A stretch of 64,000 bases of DNA from Phytophthora sp. 'mugwort' (lineage: Eukaryota > Oomycota > Peronosporomycetes > Peronosporales > Peronosporaceae). The position numbers and the translations under genes were made by a program. The notes beneath the pieces are model-generated. The model had not been told where the DNA came from. It worked only from the letters and a program-made list of their open reading frames with translations, and did no database searches. The DNA is taken from positions 682,001-746,000 of the forward strand of contig JAUCEF010000007.1 in the NCBI GenBank assembly GCA_033558025.1, written 5' to 3'. The first letter of the stretch is position 1. Each line of letters begins with the position of its first letter. Below are positions 10,061 through 20,619 of this stretch, in pieces.

Positions 10061-12641
10061 ATGGAGACGGACGACACGCCACCACCGCCAGCCGAAGCGC
10101 CCACCGACGCCACCGTAGCTCTGAGCGATGCGCCATCACCCGGAGCGAATGCACCTGCATCCAATAAAAAGTACAGTCCCTGGCCGAAGGAATTTAACCG
10201 CAAGGCATACCTCGCGTTGAAGCGGGGCAAAGCGCGCAAGGCCTACCTAATGCGCTTCTGCAGGACCCACGGCTTCCAGCCACCAGAGGCCGACGTCACG
10301 TCGCCGATTAAACGCCGCATTATCAGACCCAAGGGCTTACGCCGAGGGCAACATTTATCCAAGCAGCCAGGCAAAGAACGACGGGATGTCGAGACGAAGC
10401 TGGTGCCGAAGAATTTTGCGTGGCCCAAAGGTATGAACCGAGAGGAGTTCCTGACCAAGAAACCCGGCACAGAGCGCATGGCGTACTTGGCCAGATACAT
10501 CAGGAATAACGCTGTCGAGCTGGAAGAAACTCCGGCCCGACCACGTGTGCCCATTGGTCGTCAGCCGGAGCCACGGACGCATCCTCGCTGCGGATGCTCC
10601 AGTTCTGAGGCCTGCGCATCCTGCAGCAGATGCGTGGAGCTCCACTGTGTCTGTGGCTTAACTGGATGTCGACGTCGTGCATTGTGTCAGGAATCGCGAG
10701 CATGTAGCTGCTTACTTGTGGACCCTGAAGCGCGTTGCAAGCTTTGTCATGGCTGTCGGCAGCCACGAGGTTTCAGTCATTGTCGGTGTGTCCTGCACCA
10801 GCGACTTTTGTGGATAAAGAGACACCCGGAAGTGGGAATGGAGCTAACGGATGAAGAGGAGGAGAACGTGTGCAATTGTTTCGTTTTAGCACATCGACAT
10901 GGAGGAGCTGCTGCATCAAAGGAAAAGGAGGCAAAAGCTTTGAAAGAAACCCAACGCGTGCGACGGATTAGAAGAGCTACAGGGTTTCCATCGAGTGATA
11001 ACATTTATCGCAACAACAAAGTCACTGCTTTTATTGGCGATGAAGGGCTGGAAAGCGACGTCGACGATGGTATGGACGGTGGGCCAGGCTCAGAAGTGCT
11101 CCCACCCAGTACTGATAGCGTCATTCCGCGGACTTTGACAAGGAAGATGCTTGATCCTGAATTTAATCCGGAGTCATACCATCCTTTGTTTCGGTCAGAA
11201 GGATGTTCTCTCCTGGAAACGACTGAGCCGCGAGGCGGACGGATCAGCCAGATAAGGAAGGCTGCGGTAATTTTGCTTTTGTTTGCTGTTCGCAGAAGGA
11301 GGCCTGCATACTATGATAGACTAACAACATTTCACCTCGTTTACGACAGTTCATAAGCGACGCAATACAAGGTGAAATCTGCCGTGGGCTCGAGAATTTT
11401 GCGTTCGAACTAGGTATGTTTCTTTTGCTATTGAGTCCTTTGTACGAGCCCGTGAGGCATCTGACTTTTGACTGCCTTGGTGTGATGTCTCATATTGTCG
11501 TTGTACAGACAGAAACGTTACGATGCCACCTGATGTACGTACACTTTGAAATGCTTTGGGGAAACATTGTCGCTTAATTGTTCATGCCGTTCTCATGCAA
11601 CAGGATCTGGTAGACTTTTTGGTGTATATGGCAAGTATCAAGTCGGCGAATGTTGGTGAGCTCATCGGAACATTTGAAGACTCGGCTGCTGTCGCCGCCA
11701 GTATCGTTATTGAGGAGTATATGGCGCAGCTCATCGAAGATACCGCGGTTCAGCAACGAGCATTGTGCCCTTCAACGGAAGCGAGTGTTCAAGCATTCAC
11801 TCATGAACTTCTTGTAGGATTTAACTGGCAACTCTTTGAGCAGCAGCATCCCTTTTCTCCATCTGACCCCACGGATAAGATATTATCGCTGGTGGAAAAG
11901 GAAGCAATGCTGAAAGACACACTAGCGGCATTGATTCGACAGGAATTTGTATCGACACAGCCAAAAACCTTCGATGTGAATACTCATGGCGAAGATCTGA
12001 TCAGATGGATTCGAAGTGTCATTTCTATTCCTCCCTTACTCTTGACTGGCGAAACCGACTGTCAGGCAAGCACTGGCATGGCTGGCATCACTGAAGATCA
12101 CACATGTGGAATGTTAAATAGTCTGCACGAGAAACGTCAGAACGAAAATAAGGCAAGGACAGCTCGCTCGACTCCCCAGATTCGTCTTTCAGTCAAGACA
12201 AATCCTGTACACGGGAATCCTACATACAAATTACAGTTTGCCACAACGCTAGAGGACGGACATCACGTAGAGACGGCTGTCGGTGAATTAGACAGCAAGA
12301 TTAAAGCCAAGGCGACGATATCACAGCTTTCAAAGGTTGTTAAGTGCCAAGAGCAAAGAAGTGCGGGGATATTGGAGTGTCCACCAAAATTTCCTGGCCC
12401 ACCACCGATTCCTCGTTTTACACCACTAGAGGACCCGAACGATCCTTGTTCAAGTATGTTTGAGCACGTGTCGAATCATTTTAACGCCTACGCCCATCAG
12501 AAGTGGGAGGTATCTATGGACAAGTATTTGAGCGCAACAATGCCAGGGTGGAGGACTCCTGAGCAAATAGCTGCAATGAAGCGTCCGAGCACAGAAGTCC
12601 CGGAAAGGAAGCTGAGGAAACGAAAAGCTGTTTTTCAATAG
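10061..12641 (+). CDS. Cysteine-rich basic protein of unknown function
   Basis: Four exons in phase (10061-11266, 11350-11413, 11509-11534, 11604-12641), about 777 residues. Not recognised. Near the N-terminus are two related blocks about 75 residues apart, WPKEFNRKAYLALKRGKARK and WPKGMNREEFLTKKPGTERM, each followed by an AYL-R stretch. Residues about 173-247 hold some 18 cysteines in CxC, CxxC and CxxxxC spacings, a probable multi-zinc module that matches no finger I can name. Acidic and low-complexity segments follow, then a helical region (DLVDFLVYMASIKSANVGEL) and a basic C-terminus KRPSTEVPERKLRKRKAV that could be a nuclear signal. A nuclear or nucleic-acid role is inference only. Confidence 0.7.
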
Positions 12642-13005
12642 CGTCGAGGAGAAGACCATGCCGACAATGCATTTGATCAAGAAACTCAAGGAGCCGAGGT
12701 AAGGGCAATGCGCATCAACCATAAATATGCAGACGTCTTGAACCAGGCGACGAGCTACAAATATACAGCGACTTTGGAGTTAAACGGAGCTCGGTTTAAA
12801 CCTGGTGAGTGGAGCATCAAAGCCACTTCGTGTTGAAGTACGTGTGGAGATGAAACGGACTGCTGTAGTCCTTGTGTTATTTTTGCTGACGTTGGCCAGC
12901 GTTCTAAAAACGATGCTGATGAATGACAGCAGCGCTATGGATGGTAACTTGCTTAGCCTTTCGATTGGTGGAAGTCAACGTTGACGAAAGGAGCGAACTG
13001 CTGGG
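12642..13005. other. Intergenic, no gene seen
   Basis: 364 bp between the cysteine-rich gene and the CDKL-type kinase. Short open stretches with GT/AG dinucleotides occur around 12690-12810, so a further 3' exon or an untranslated region of the upstream gene is possible, but no frame continues convincingly past the stop at 12641. Confidence 0.5.
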
Positions 13006-14772
13006 ATGAATAAGTACGAAGTTCTCGGCGTGATTGGAGAAGGTGCTTATGGCGTAGTGCTTAAGTGTCATAACAAAGAGACCAACGAGACTGTGGCTAT
13101 CAAGAAGTTCAAAGAGAGTGAGGAAGATGACCCCATGGTGCGCAAAACGACGCTGCGTGAAGTGAAAATGCTGCGTTTCCTGAAACACGGCAACATTGTT
13201 GCACTGAAAGAGGCTTTCCGCCGGAAAGGTCGACTATACCTTGTGTTCGAGTATGTTGAAAAGAATTTGCTGGAGGTGTTAGAAGACAAGCCTAATGGTG
13301 TTGACAACGAGCTTGTGCGCTCATACATTTTTCAGTTGTGCTGTGCAATCCACTACTGCCACAGTAACAGTGTGGTACATCGTGACATTAAGCCAGAAAA
13401 CTTGCTCGTGAACACATCCAACGGCGAACACTCTTTACGTTTGTGTGACTTTGGCTTCGCGCGATCTGTCCCGAGCAATGGCAACCCATTTGACTTGACT
13501 GAATACGTCGCCACACGATGGTATCGTGCTCCAGAGCTGCTACTCGGGGATACCAAATATTCCAGATCTGTAGATATCTGGGCGATCGGGTGCATTATGG
13601 GCGAGCTCATCGAGGGCCAACCCATGTTTCCAGGGGAAAGTGAGATCGATCAGCTCTACTTGATCCAGAAAATGCTCGGTCCACTACAGAAACGTCACAT
13701 GGAGCTGTTCGCAACAAATCCGCGCTTCTCTGGGCTGAAGATCCCCGAAGTTAAAGTCCCAGAGACTTTGTATCGACGATACTGCGGGCGAATATCGAAA
13801 AAGGCAATTAGTTTCTTAGAAGGCGCGATTCAGTTGTGTCCTGACGATCGATTCACAAGTGAAGAGTGCCTCAAGCATCCGTATTTCGAAGGTCTTTCGT
13901 CTTCCGCTTCGGTGGATCCCAGCTCTACGAGCTGCTCCACAACAAGTACAGCCCAAGAACTCAAGCCTTTACAATTCAATCTCCACCAACCAGGAGGATC
14001 TATGCCCGCTGACGATGACATTGCAACAGGAGCTTCGCGTTGGCCATTGGAACCGTATGAAACCGCTCGGAGCAAGTGCTGGATGTCAAGTCGCGGACTA
14101 GCTAAAGCAGAGGAGAAAAACCCACCACTCGCAAAAGACAAACGTCGATCAGGGAGCAGGCGTGGTCGAAAGGATGAAAGGGGTGGAAGTGGCCATTCTA
14201 CAAGCAGCAGCAGCTTGAGGAAGATGACAGACTCGGTAGAAGACATTTCGGGTGTTTCAGTAGCTGCAGTGTGGCAACCAAGCGAATGTGCAGCTCCAAA
14301 AGACGATGACGGTGGCGTTGTGAGTTCTTCGTTAAGTGGGCGTCGCAAGAGCCGAAAGAAAGGTGGCAAGCATCTCCCGAAGCCGACGAGTGGCGGAGGT
14401 ACCAAGAAGAAGGCGTCGTATGGTGGCGACTCTGCGTCCTCGACAAATGTGGGGCTACCTGCTAGTGTTGGGATCGCTATGGTCCGACCCGTGTCACGAC
14501 AAGTTTTGCTTTCTCAGCAAATTTTGCCACGCTACCTGCCTCAGTTGGGTGGTGGCACACATGACAATCTCGTCGATTTGTCAAGCTCAACAGTGATGTC
14601 TTCAACTAACTACGGCGGTGCAAAGAGCATCGCAGGCGACGAGGACGAAGAGTGTGGGCTGACCAGTGTTTACAATTACCCGGTGTATTCACGCTCGACG
14701 TATCCGAAGAAGTCGTCCAAGAAGCCACGTGAACGTCCGTTAGACGCCCAGGAACTGCAGGAGTTCAGCTGA
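13006..14772 (+). CDS. CDKL (CDKL5-like) protein kinase
   Basis: Single exon, 588 residues. A full Ser/Thr kinase domain spans about residues 4-287: GEGAYGVV loop, Lys33 in VAIKKFKES, Asp127 in [15 protein letters not shown] at about 148, activation loop [15 protein letters not shown] with a TEY motif at 165-167, then [18 protein letters not shown] in a CMGC kinase with KKFKES after the lysine is typical of the CDKL family. The 300-residue tail is low-complexity, Ser- and Lys-rich ([21 protein letters not shown]), as in CDKL5. CDKL kinases control cilium and flagellum length in animals and algae, so a zoospore-flagellum role is plausible but inferred. Substrates are unknown. Confidence 0.88.
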   Translation: MNKYEVLGVIGEGAYGVVLKCHNKETNETVAIKKFKESEEDDPMVRKTTLREVKMLRFLKHGNIVALKEAFRRKGRLYLVFEYVEKNLLEVLEDKPNGVDNELVRSYIFQLCCAIHYCHSNSVVHRDIKPENLLVNTSNGEHSLRLCDFGFARSVPSNGNPFDLTEYVATRWYRAPELLLGDTKYSRSVDIWAIGCIMGELIEGQPMFPGESEIDQLYLIQKMLGPLQKRHMELFATNPRFSGLKIPEVKVPETLYRRYCGRISKKAISFLEGAIQLCPDDRFTSEECLKHPYFEGLSSSASVDPSSTSCSTTSTAQELKPLQFNLHQPGGSMPADDDIATGASRWPLEPYETARSKCWMSSRGLAKAEEKNPPLAKDKRRSGSRRGRKDERGGSGHSTSSSSLRKMTDSVEDISGVSVAAVWQPSECAAPKDDDGGVVSSSLSGRRKSRKKGGKHLPKPTSGGGTKKKASYGGDSASSTNVGLPASVGIAMVRPVSRQVLLSQQILPRYLPQLGGGTHDNLVDLSSSTVMSSTNYGGAKSIAGDEDEECGLTSVYNYPVYSRSTYPKKSSKKPRERPLDAQELQEFS

Positions 14773-15148
14773 GCAGTACTGGCACTGTGGCCGTAGAAAC
14801 CGTGTCAGTAGTTCGTTCTTTTGTCAATGAAAACCCACTAGACTTCCCCCCATTTTCAATGCTCCCTGCAGAATATGTTAGCAACGCAGCATATATTCAG
14901 TGTCTAGTCAACAACTCCCCTTCAACCTGTAACATCCTTTCCGGTGGGAAGTTCGAGAGCATTTCCTTGCAGCCAGGATCCCATTGTTCTAACCCCAATG
15001 GCTTCTCACAAGTCACAGATTCAGCAGCATTATTGTCAAGTCAACATGCTTTGGGGTTGAAGATCGAGCGATCATTTCCGAATTGGCCCGAGTTGACCCC
15101 ACGTGATTCCCGCTTTTTGTCGCCCTTACACCCCTCGTCCACACCACC
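14773..15148. other. Intergenic, no gene seen
   Basis: 376 bp between the kinase stop and the first acyl-CoA oxidase start. An open frame runs through it and on into that gene out of frame, with no recognisable domain, so I read it as leader and promoter sequence. Confidence 0.55.
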
Positions 15149-17533
15149 ATGTCGTCACGTCTGGAAGCCGAGCGCAAGGGCAGTTCTGTGCCCGCGCGTG
15201 AGCTCGCGTTCGTGCTGTACAGAAGCAAGCGCAATTTGGAGAAATTGGAACGCTTGGAGCAACTCCTGGTGCAAGACCCTGTGTTCAACCACGAGACGAT
15301 GAACTATCTGACGCGCGGTGAACAGTACAAGCGCGCCTTGCAGATGTCGGCGAGGGTGGAGATCCTGGCGCGCAGGAACCACCTGAGCGAGGAGGACACG
15401 GAGCAGCTGCGCCTCATCTTTCAGGGCATCACGAGCTGCTCGGCGTCAACGACGCTACACACGCTCATGTTTATTAAGAACCTGGGGCTGCTGTTCACGG
15501 ACGAGCAGCAGATGCGCTGGATGGAGATGGCTAAGCAATGGCGCATGGTCGGTTGCTACGCTCAAACCGAGCTTGGTCATGGATCCAATGTGCGTGGACT
15601 CGAGACCACGGCCACATACATCCCCGCCACCGACGAGTTCGAGATCCATTCACCGACGCTGACGTCCATGAAGTGGTGGCCAGGGGCGTTGGCCCGCACT
15701 GCAAATATCGGCGTAGTGTATGCGAGACTTCTGCTAGGCGGGAAGGACTACGGCGTGCACAATTTCATGGTGCAGCTGCGTGACTTTGAGACGCACGACA
15801 CGATGTCTGGTGTGACGTTGGGCGATGTCGGTCCTAAAATTGGCTTCAACAATGTGGACAACGGATATTGCAAGTTCAACCGTGTTCGTATCCCGCGTCT
15901 GAATATGGGCATGCGGTTTGCTGTAGTGACGCGTGAGGGCAAGTACGTCAAGAATTCGGGCTTTCCCCAGGAGGTACTTTACTTTACCATGCTTCAGACA
16001 CGTATGGTTTTCATCCGCTCTGCGGGTATTAACTTAGCCAAAGCGTGTACTATCACGATCCGCTACTCGGCTGTTCGGCAACAAGGATACGATGCCAATA
16101 ACTTGAAGTCGAAAGAGGAGCTCAGTGTGCTGGATTACCAGACGCAGCAGTACCGCCTGTTCCCCCTCCTTGCTGCTGCGTACGCTATCGTGCTGACTGG
16201 TACGTCTTAACTCTGCAATGCTCAGCCCCGAAGTGATCCCACTAAACTTTATTCTGCAATGTGACGGTAGGTAACCGCGTGGACGACTTTGCTGCTGCAC
16301 TGTCCGAGCAGACCAAGCATGGCGATGTGAGCCTCCTCACAGTGGGCCACGTTATGAGCTGCGGACTTAAGGTCCTGACGACGGATCTTGCGACGGCCGG
16401 CATTGAGACTGCTCGTCGAGTAAGATGAACTTAAAATACGTCTCGTTAACAACGACTGATAGATCTTTTGTGTGAATTTAGGCTTGTGGCGGTCATGGCT
16501 ACTTGCTTTCAAGCGGTAAGTTAGCATTTGCTTTTATTGATCAATCCTTCTCCATGTGCAATACTCATTACAATATTATTGTTTGGCTTGTAGGCTTGCC
16601 GGTACTACACCATCACAGTTAGATCACGAGTCGACCAGAATTCAAACTAAATGCCCCCTTCGCTGTTTTGTGCAGATTTTGCTTGGAGACGCTGCGCAGA
16701 CTGTCACTACGGAAGGAGATAATCTGGTGCTTTCCATTCAGGTCAGTGATGCAGAGGAATCCTTACACGCCTGCATGACTTCGTTAATTAACGCTATTTT
16801 TTTGCGTGTGTTCTGAAAATTGAAGACTGTCCGCGCTCTACTGAAGATTCTGACTTCGTACAAGAAAACCGGCAATGTTCCGGAGCCCATGGCATTCCTT
16901 GCTAACCTCGACGTTTTGCCGAGTGCAACACCTCGTACCAAGAAGCAATGGCTTGATCCACAGAATTATGTGGCGGCTTTCGAACAGCGTTTCCTGTACC
17001 AGCTTCGCTCCTTTGTAGAGAAGATTTCGACTGAGGCTTCGGTCACTGCCGGCTTGCAGAACAACTCGATGGACACCTTGAAGCTGACTAATTCTTACGC
17101 CAATTTGGTTATCGTCAAGACCTTTGCCGAGGCTGTTGAAGCTCCGTCGACGCTCACGTCGGAATTCCTGTCGTCACCGTCCATTCTGAACGTCGTGCGT
17201 CTGCTGTGCCACCTATTCGCTCTCACGCAGCTTGAAGCCACTGCTGGGGAGTTCATGGAGAGCGGATGCGTCTTCCCCAGTGAGATGCCGATCATCCGAG
17301 CCAATATCGAGGAACTCCTCAAACTCATCCGGCCGCATGCTGTGAAACTCGTGGACGGATTCAACTTCTCGGACCACACGTTGAACTCGACGTTGGGTCG
17401 CTACGACGGCAACGTGTACGAGGCTCTGTATGCGTCTGCGCAGCACGATCCTCTGAATCATTCTTCAGACAAAGTGGCTTTGCACGAGTTGCTGCGTCCG
17501 ATCCGTGACGAGATCTCTCAATCGCGTCTGTAA
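15149..17533 (+). CDS. Peroxisomal acyl-CoA oxidase, copy A
   Basis: First enzyme of peroxisomal beta-oxidation: acyl-CoA plus O2 gives trans-2-enoyl-CoA and H2O2, using FAD. Six exons: 15149-16199, 16271-16419, 16482-16515, 16594-16601, 16676-16741, 16826-17533, about 671 residues, the usual length. Seen: the flavin-site region GCYAQTELGHGSNVRGLETT, then SPTLTSMKWWPGALARTAN, ACGGHGYLLSSG, the TEGDN segment holding the likely catalytic Glu, and the C-terminal oxidase domain. The C-terminus SRL is a PTS1 peroxisome signal. Exon 4 is only 8 nt; the flanking intron 16602-16675 is missing from copy B. The start is the first ATG before the conserved VLYRSKRNLEKLERLEQLL. Confidence 0.93.
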
Positions 17534-17809
17534 GCGCCTGCATTGGAGTGCTAGGTATTCGTGCTACTATGGCCAAACCACATAACACAAAACACAACTG
17601 CCTTGTTAAAACCTGATTGTTCCTTGGACATTGACATGGGTACGCAAATCCTACTTCGTAGTAATCAACTTCAAACATATTCCATACATTGTCCAAGTCA
17701 CAATGGCAAACTTCAACTGTAGCAAGTGTCGAGTAAACAGACACCGTAATCACCAGCTCGATCTCAATGTTCATTGCCGAATCCGCGCTGTATAATTCGA
17801 GATCGACTC

Positions 17810-20099
17810 ATGATGACGTCGTCGCCACTAGATGCTGAGCGCCGTAGGAGTCGCGTACCGCCGCGGGAGCTGGCATACATGCTGCACCAAAGCAAGAGCA
17901 ACGTGGAGAAGCTTGAGCGCCTGGAACAGCTACTGGTCCAAGACCCCGTGTTCAACCATGAGAAAATGTACTACCTCACTCGTGGTGAGCAGTACAAGCG
18001 TGCCACGCAGATGGCTGGAAGAGCCGAGATCATTGCTCACCGCAGCAACCTCAGCGAAGAAGACACGGCACTGCTGCATGTGGTGTTGCAAGGCTTTACG
18101 GGTTGTCCCTCCTCGACTGCACTTCACACTGGGATGTTCTTTAAGAACCTGGGTCTGCTGTTCACAGAAGAGCAACAAGATAAGTGGATGAAGATGGCCA
18201 AGCAGTGGCGCATGGTCGGATGTTACGCTCAAACCGAGCTTGGTCATGGATCCAATGTGCGTGGACTCGAGACCACGGCCACATACATCCCCGCCACCGA
18301 CGAGTTCGAGATCCATTCACCGACGCTGACGTCCATGAAGTGGTGGCCAGGTGCATTGGCCCGTACCGCTAACTTCGGTGTGGTGTATGCGAGACTACTG
18401 CTGTGGGGCAAGGATTATGGCGTGCATAACTTTATGGTGCAGCTGCGTGACCTTGAGACGCATGACGCGATGCCTGGTGTAACGTTGGGCGATGTCGGTC
18501 CTAAGATTGGCTTCAACAATGTGGACAACGGATATTGCACGTTTGACCACATGAGGATCCCCCGCGACCAAATGGGAATGCGAGTTGCAACGGTGACTCG
18601 AGAGGGCAAGTACGTCAAGAACTCGGATGTCCCTCAGGAAGTTCTTTACTTCACTATGCTTCAGACACGCATGTCGTACATCCGTTCGAGTGGCCTGGCA
18701 CTGGCGAAAGCATGCACTATTACCATCCGCTACTCTGGTGTTCGTTTCCAGGGCTACGATGCCAACAACCCGGACTCGAAAGAGGAATTAAGTGTACTGG
18801 ATTACCAGACGCAACAATACCGATTGTTCCCGTTGCTTGCTGCGGCGTACGCCATCACATTGACAGGTAAGAGTACTTGTGGCGTGCCTTTGAGCGATAA
18901 AAAGTCGCATTAAACCAACGACGTATCGATCCTGTGTAGGAAACCAAGTAGATGCGTTTACGCTGCAACTGGCTGATCAGATCAAGCACGGCGACTCGAG
19001 CATGCTAGTTGTGGGGCATGCTATGAGTTGCGGGCTCAAGGTGCTTACGTCAGAAATGGCGTGCAACGGTATCGAGACTTGCCGCAGAGTACGTCTGCGA
19101 ATGTCATTTGTGCAATGTACATGTAGTTGCTGACATGATACTACATCTTTGTATTGTAGGCTTGTGGTGGCCACGGATATCTCCAGTCGAGCGGTACACG
19201 AACTCTGCTAACATTGTTCTCCATGACCAGTTACTCACAACTCCTCCTTTCTGTAGGTCTACCGGTTCTTCTTGGTGATTTCCTCCAAATGGTGACCGCT
19301 GAAGGCGAAAACTTCGTCCTCTGCCAGCAGGTTCGTAAACGTCAATTTCACGTTAGCAACATCAGTAAGTACACTTACCCCTCCCTGACTTTTGTCAATG
19401 CAGACGGCGCGTGCGTTGCTGAAAGTCCATGACCAATTTCAGTCGAGTGGACGTCTCCCTTCAGCAATGCAATTCATCGCGAACATCGGAAAGCCTTTGC
19501 AAGCTCAGCCTCGAAGCAAAGCTCAGTGGCTCGAGCTTGGAACGTACGTCGACGTTTTCCAACAACGGTTCCTCCATTCCCTTCGCGGCCTTGTGAGCAA
19601 GGTTTCATCTGAGACGTCCGTCGCAGCTGGAATCCAGAACAACTCGATGCACTGCTACAAGTTATCGAACGCGTACACCAATCTCGTCTTGGTGAACAAC
19701 TTCGTGGACTCTGTTCGCTCGGCTTCGACTGAGGTTCTATCAGTGCTTCAGATTCTTTGCCAGCTGTTTGCACTCACGCAGCTTGAAGCCACCGCTGGAG
19801 AGTTCATGGAGAGCGGATGCGTCTTCCCCAGTGAGATGCCGACCATCCGCGCCAATATCGAGGAACTCCTTAAGCTCATCCGGCCGCACGCAGTGACGCT
19901 CGTGGACGGATTCAACTTCTCAGACCACTCGTTGAGCTCGACGCTTGGTCGCTTCGACGGCAACGTGTACGAAGCTCTGTACGCGTCTGCGCAGCACGAT
20001 CCGTTGAATCATTCTTCAGACAAGGTGGCTTTGCACGAGTTGCTGCGTCCGATCCGCGACGAGATTGCGCATGAATCTGCGGCGAAGGCGCGCCTCTAG
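17810..20099 (+). CDS. Peroxisomal acyl-CoA oxidase, copy B
   Basis: Tandem paralogue of copy A with the same reaction. Five exons: 17810-18866, 18940-19088, 19160-19193, 19257-19330, 19404-20099, about 669 residues. Intron positions match copy A except that exon 4 (74 nt) corresponds to copy A's 8 nt plus 66 nt exons without the intron. Motifs: GCYAQTELGHGSNVRG, PATDEFEIHSPTLTSMKWWP, ACGGHGYLQSSGLPVLLGD, TAEGENFVLCQQ. It ends in ARL, an acceptable PTS1. Patches of identical DNA shared with copy A lie inside more diverged sequence. Two adjacent ATGs (17810, 17813) could start it. Different chain-length preference of the two copies is possible but not visible. Confidence 0.93.
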
Positions 20100-20619
20100 G
20101 CCATGAATGAAGGCGCGCGTGAAGCTGTACGAGTTGACGGATTCATCACTACGGCAAATGATTAACTGTATGTGAAGAAAGAGTGATCTTCAAATGAGTT
20201 TTGATTGGTTATGTGTTTTTCTCTAGTACACGATTTTTTTGTTGGTGTGTATTTATCTGGCTTATTGTGCGCTCTACTCAAAATTTCCTGGCTCGATTCT
20301 TTGAATCAATCGCGCAGCAAATCGCGCAAGGTCGGCAAATCACTTGCGTTAACTAAACAACGCCATTAAGTACGAAACCCTCCTAGCGAGCGCATAGCAA
20401 TTTTGGTAGATTTAGGTGCGAAGCACAATACAGTTCTGCTAGTTTTGACGCGGCATCGATGCAAAACAAAATTCACAACTGTGGCAACAAATCTTCGCAA
20501 TTCAAAGTTCATGCTCACAATGCAATCTAAAGTTCAAACTACAGAAAGCGCGGCAAATCAAAATCCAATTTCGCGCGCTCTTTTTCTTTTAAAAACTCAA
20601 GGTGAGCTTAACATCATAG
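20100..20619. other. Intergenic, no gene seen
   Basis: 520 bp, AT-richer than its surroundings, between acyl-CoA oxidase B and the Aurora-type kinase. Open frames here lack motifs; the one from 20403 runs into the kinase gene out of frame. It probably holds the kinase promoter. Confidence 0.55.

Noticed and set aside
14787..15302. Open frame of 171 codons before acyl-CoA oxidase A
   Set aside because: Its 3' part overlaps the oxidase N-terminus in another frame, and the 5' part has no recognisable domain; the conserved oxidase start is at 15149.
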